From Halorussus pelagicus (lineage in GTDB: Archaea > Halobacteriota > Halobacteria > Halobacteriales > Haladaptataceae): DNA of 64,000 nt. Of the stretch, positions 62,612 to 64,000 are shown one piece after another. Positions within the stretch are counted from its first letter, which is position 1. Every line of letters starts with the position of its first letter. The notes under the pieces were generated by a model that was given only the letters and a program-made list of their open reading frames with translations, did not search any database and was not told the DNA's origin. A program made the translations under genes and the position numbers. Location: contig NZ_CP035119.1 of NCBI RefSeq assembly GCF_004087835.1, forward strand, positions 1,860,001 through 1,924,000, in the 5' to 3' direction.

Positions 62612-63529
62612 TTACGCCTCGGTCGCGTACTCGCGGACCGACTCGAACTCGCCGTCCGCGATGGCGTCGGCGAGCGCTTCGGCGTCCACGTCGTCGGGCA
62701 CGAGTTGGGGGTACTTCCGGCGGAAGTAGCCGACCACGTTTTTTACGTCGCGTTCGAGGAACTCCTCGGCGTTCTCGTGGTCGGTCGGGGTCGCTTGGGG
62801 CCAGTCGAAGATGGTGATACCCTCCTCGTTGACGAAGACGTTGTACTCGCTCATGTCGGCGTGGACGTAGCCCTCGGCGTAGGCGTCGGCCATCTCCGAG
62901 AGGACGAGGTCGAGAATCGGGACCACCTGCTCGTCTTCGAGTCGCGTCCGGGAGAGTTCCACGCCGTCGATTTTCTCCATCACGATGGCGTGGCGGTTGT
63001 GGTCCACCGGCCGGGGAACCTTCACGTCGGGGTAGAGCGCTTCGAGGGCCTCGTACTCGCGCTCGGCGGCCTTCCGCGCGGTGTAGAGCCACGAGACGTG
63101 TTCGCGGTCGGAGGTGTAGTCGCGCTCCTTCATCACTTCCCGGAAGTTGGTGTACCCCTCGCGGTGGTACTTCAGCGCGAGCGGTTTGTACGACTGGACC
63201 TCGTACACGTCGCTCTCTTTGCCGACGCCGAGGGGCGACCCGAACCCCTCGACGCTCTCGCGCTCGGCGAAGGTGTGGAGCGCCAGCGCGTCGTAGCCCT
63301 CGAACTTGAGACTGTAGCCCTCGTACTGAATCGTCTGGCGCTGTATCAGTTCCCGGTCGAGACAGCGGTCGAGTCGGTACTCGACCTCCTCGGCGGTCAG
63401 CCGCGAGAACTCGGGAATCTTCTCGCGGGCGACCCACTCCGAGAAGCGCATCCCCTGCTCGATGCCCGACAGCAGGTGGAAGTCCTCGGGTTCCAACTCT
63501 GCCAGCATGCCCGCGACGTTCTGAACCAT
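62612..63529 (-). CDS. rio2: RIO2-type serine/threonine protein kinase
   Basis: 305 residues. N-terminal winged helix (GMRFSEWVAREKIPEFSRLT, EVEYRLDRCLDRELIQRQTI), then the RIO kinase: GVGKESDVYEV (flexible P-loop), VMEKIDGVELSRTRLED, catalytic YVHADMSEYNVFV and metal-binding TIFDWPQA. Rio2 is an archaeal/eukaryal kinase-ATPase that helps late small-subunit maturation. Acidic C-terminal tail. Confidence 0.95.
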   Translation of the reverse strand: MVQNVAGMLAELEPEDFHLLSGIEQGMRFSEWVAREKIPEFSRLTAEEVEYRLDRCLDRELIQRQTIQYEGYSLKFEGYDALALHTFAERESVEGFGSPLGVGKESDVYEVQSYKPLALKYHREGYTNFREVMKERDYTSDREHVSWLYTARKAAEREYEALEALYPDVKVPRPVDHNRHAIVMEKIDGVELSRTRLEDEQVVPILDLVLSEMADAYAEGYVHADMSEYNVFVNEEGITIFDWPQATPTDHENAEEFLERDVKNVVGYFRRKYPQLVPDDVDAEALADAIADGEFESVREYATEA

Positions 63530-63752
63530 TACCGCTTCCTAAACGGTCGGTCGGTAAAAGCCCCGCGCGTCACGGAAACGAGGACGGTCCGGGAGCGGTC
63601 CAAACCGGCGACTGAAGCGCCCGCGCGCCGACCACGCGACGAACGACTTTTAAACGTCGCCGTTGCGTGGTGTTGTAAATCACATATTGCGATACAAAAT
63701 CCTTCCGAGCGAGATAGCTCCGACGCTTCTCGCCGTCCACTCCCTCGCTCCC

Positions 63753-64000
63753 TCACCGCCCGAACGTCCCAGTGAAATCGGCGGAATCGCGGGCCTTCGC
63801 GCCGATTTCGTCCTCTACTGTCGGTCGAAGCGCGCCGGGTTCGGCGTCCAACTTCTCGTCTAACACGTACAGCATGAACCGGTACTCGTGGGGGTCGTCG
63901 CCCTCCGGCGGACAGGGACCGCGATACCCAACCTCGCCGAAGTCGTTCTCGCCTTGGCGCGCACCGCCGAGGTCCGGCAGTTCCTCTCGGGGCGCGACGC
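63753..64000 (-). CDS. YbhB/YbcL (Raf kinase inhibitor-like) family protein, C-terminal part
   Basis: The C-terminal 82 codons of a gene that enters from the right edge. EVGYRGPCPPEGDDPHEYRF then MLYVLDEKLDAEPGALRPTV and a DFTGTFGR end match the PEBP/YbhB family (GPxPPxGxxHRYxF motif, with HE in place of HR). It has a phosphatidylethanolamine-binding-like fold; the role in archaea is unknown. The N-terminus lies outside the window. Confidence 0.87.
   Translation of the reverse strand, partial: VAPREELPDLGGARQGENDFGEVGYRGPCPPEGDDPHEYRFMLYVLDEKLDAEPGALRPTVEDEIGAKARDSADFTGTFGR

Noticed and set aside
1-64000. tRNA, rRNA and other known RNA genes
   Set aside because: I looked for cloverleaf-like segments and conserved rRNA stretches and found none. 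A dedicated tRNAscan/Infernal run would be needed to exclude an unusual case.

Overview
This is a stretch of a haloarchaeal (class Halobacteria) chromosome. By eye it is high-GC, with strongly acidic proteins and leaderless archaeal promoters (TATA-like boxes about 25 nt before the start codon). The gene content fits: archaeal Rli1/ABCE1, RIO2 kinase, L15e, Sec61beta, SepF, NucS, FAU-1, SAMP-activating E1, archaemetzincin, a PIN-ATPase-KH protein, twin-arginine signals and many small CPxCG zinc-finger proteins. The genus cannot be fixed from the sequence alone.

Layout. 1-7.5 kb: partial prenyl reductase, a wHTH membrane regulator, uvrA, a frameshifted TrkA-type RCK gene, an Lrp-RCK_C chimeric regulator and an AI-2E type permease. 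7.5-16.8 kb: LURP-one-like protein, YgfZ/GcvT-like protein, PUA protein, DUF1028, two tandem Tat-exported subtilases with different C-terminal modules, sepF, FAU-1. 17-26 kb: PrsW-like protease, riboflavin synthase, a UvrD-type helicase, small zinc fingers beside a probable solo IS200/IS605 right end, F420:NADP oxidoreductase, HAD hydrolase, and a decayed formate/nitrite-transporter gene. 26-38 kb: archaemetzincin, arylsulfotransferase-like protein, Rli1 with an EMC6-like partner, and a TrmB regulator divergent from an MMPL/RND transporter with a palindromic operator between them, followed by the PIN-ATPase. 38-50 kb: M20 and two tandem M32 metallopeptidases, thioredoxin, Sec61beta, pdxT, bifunctional-nuclease-like gene overlapping hisE, AIR-synthase-like protein, HxlR regulator, nucS. 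50-64 kb: a secreted HExxH protein, mutS, thioredoxin and DsbA/FrnE, a lower-GC membrane protein, D-xylose dehydrogenase, DoxX, UbaA, L15e, RIO2 and a partial YbhB-like gene.

The region is mostly housekeeping. No CRISPR array, complete IS, rRNA or tRNA was recognised. The most unusual signals are non-coding. Two related intergenic elements (about 44.34-44.50 and 53.74-53.90 kb) keep a hairpin by compensatory change. Two long perfect hairpins lie in the apparent leader of the L15e gene. A TnpB-type right end stops exactly on the stop codon of a zinc-finger gene. Two broken genes (TrkA, FNT transporter) and a gene-converted protease pair show local genome change.
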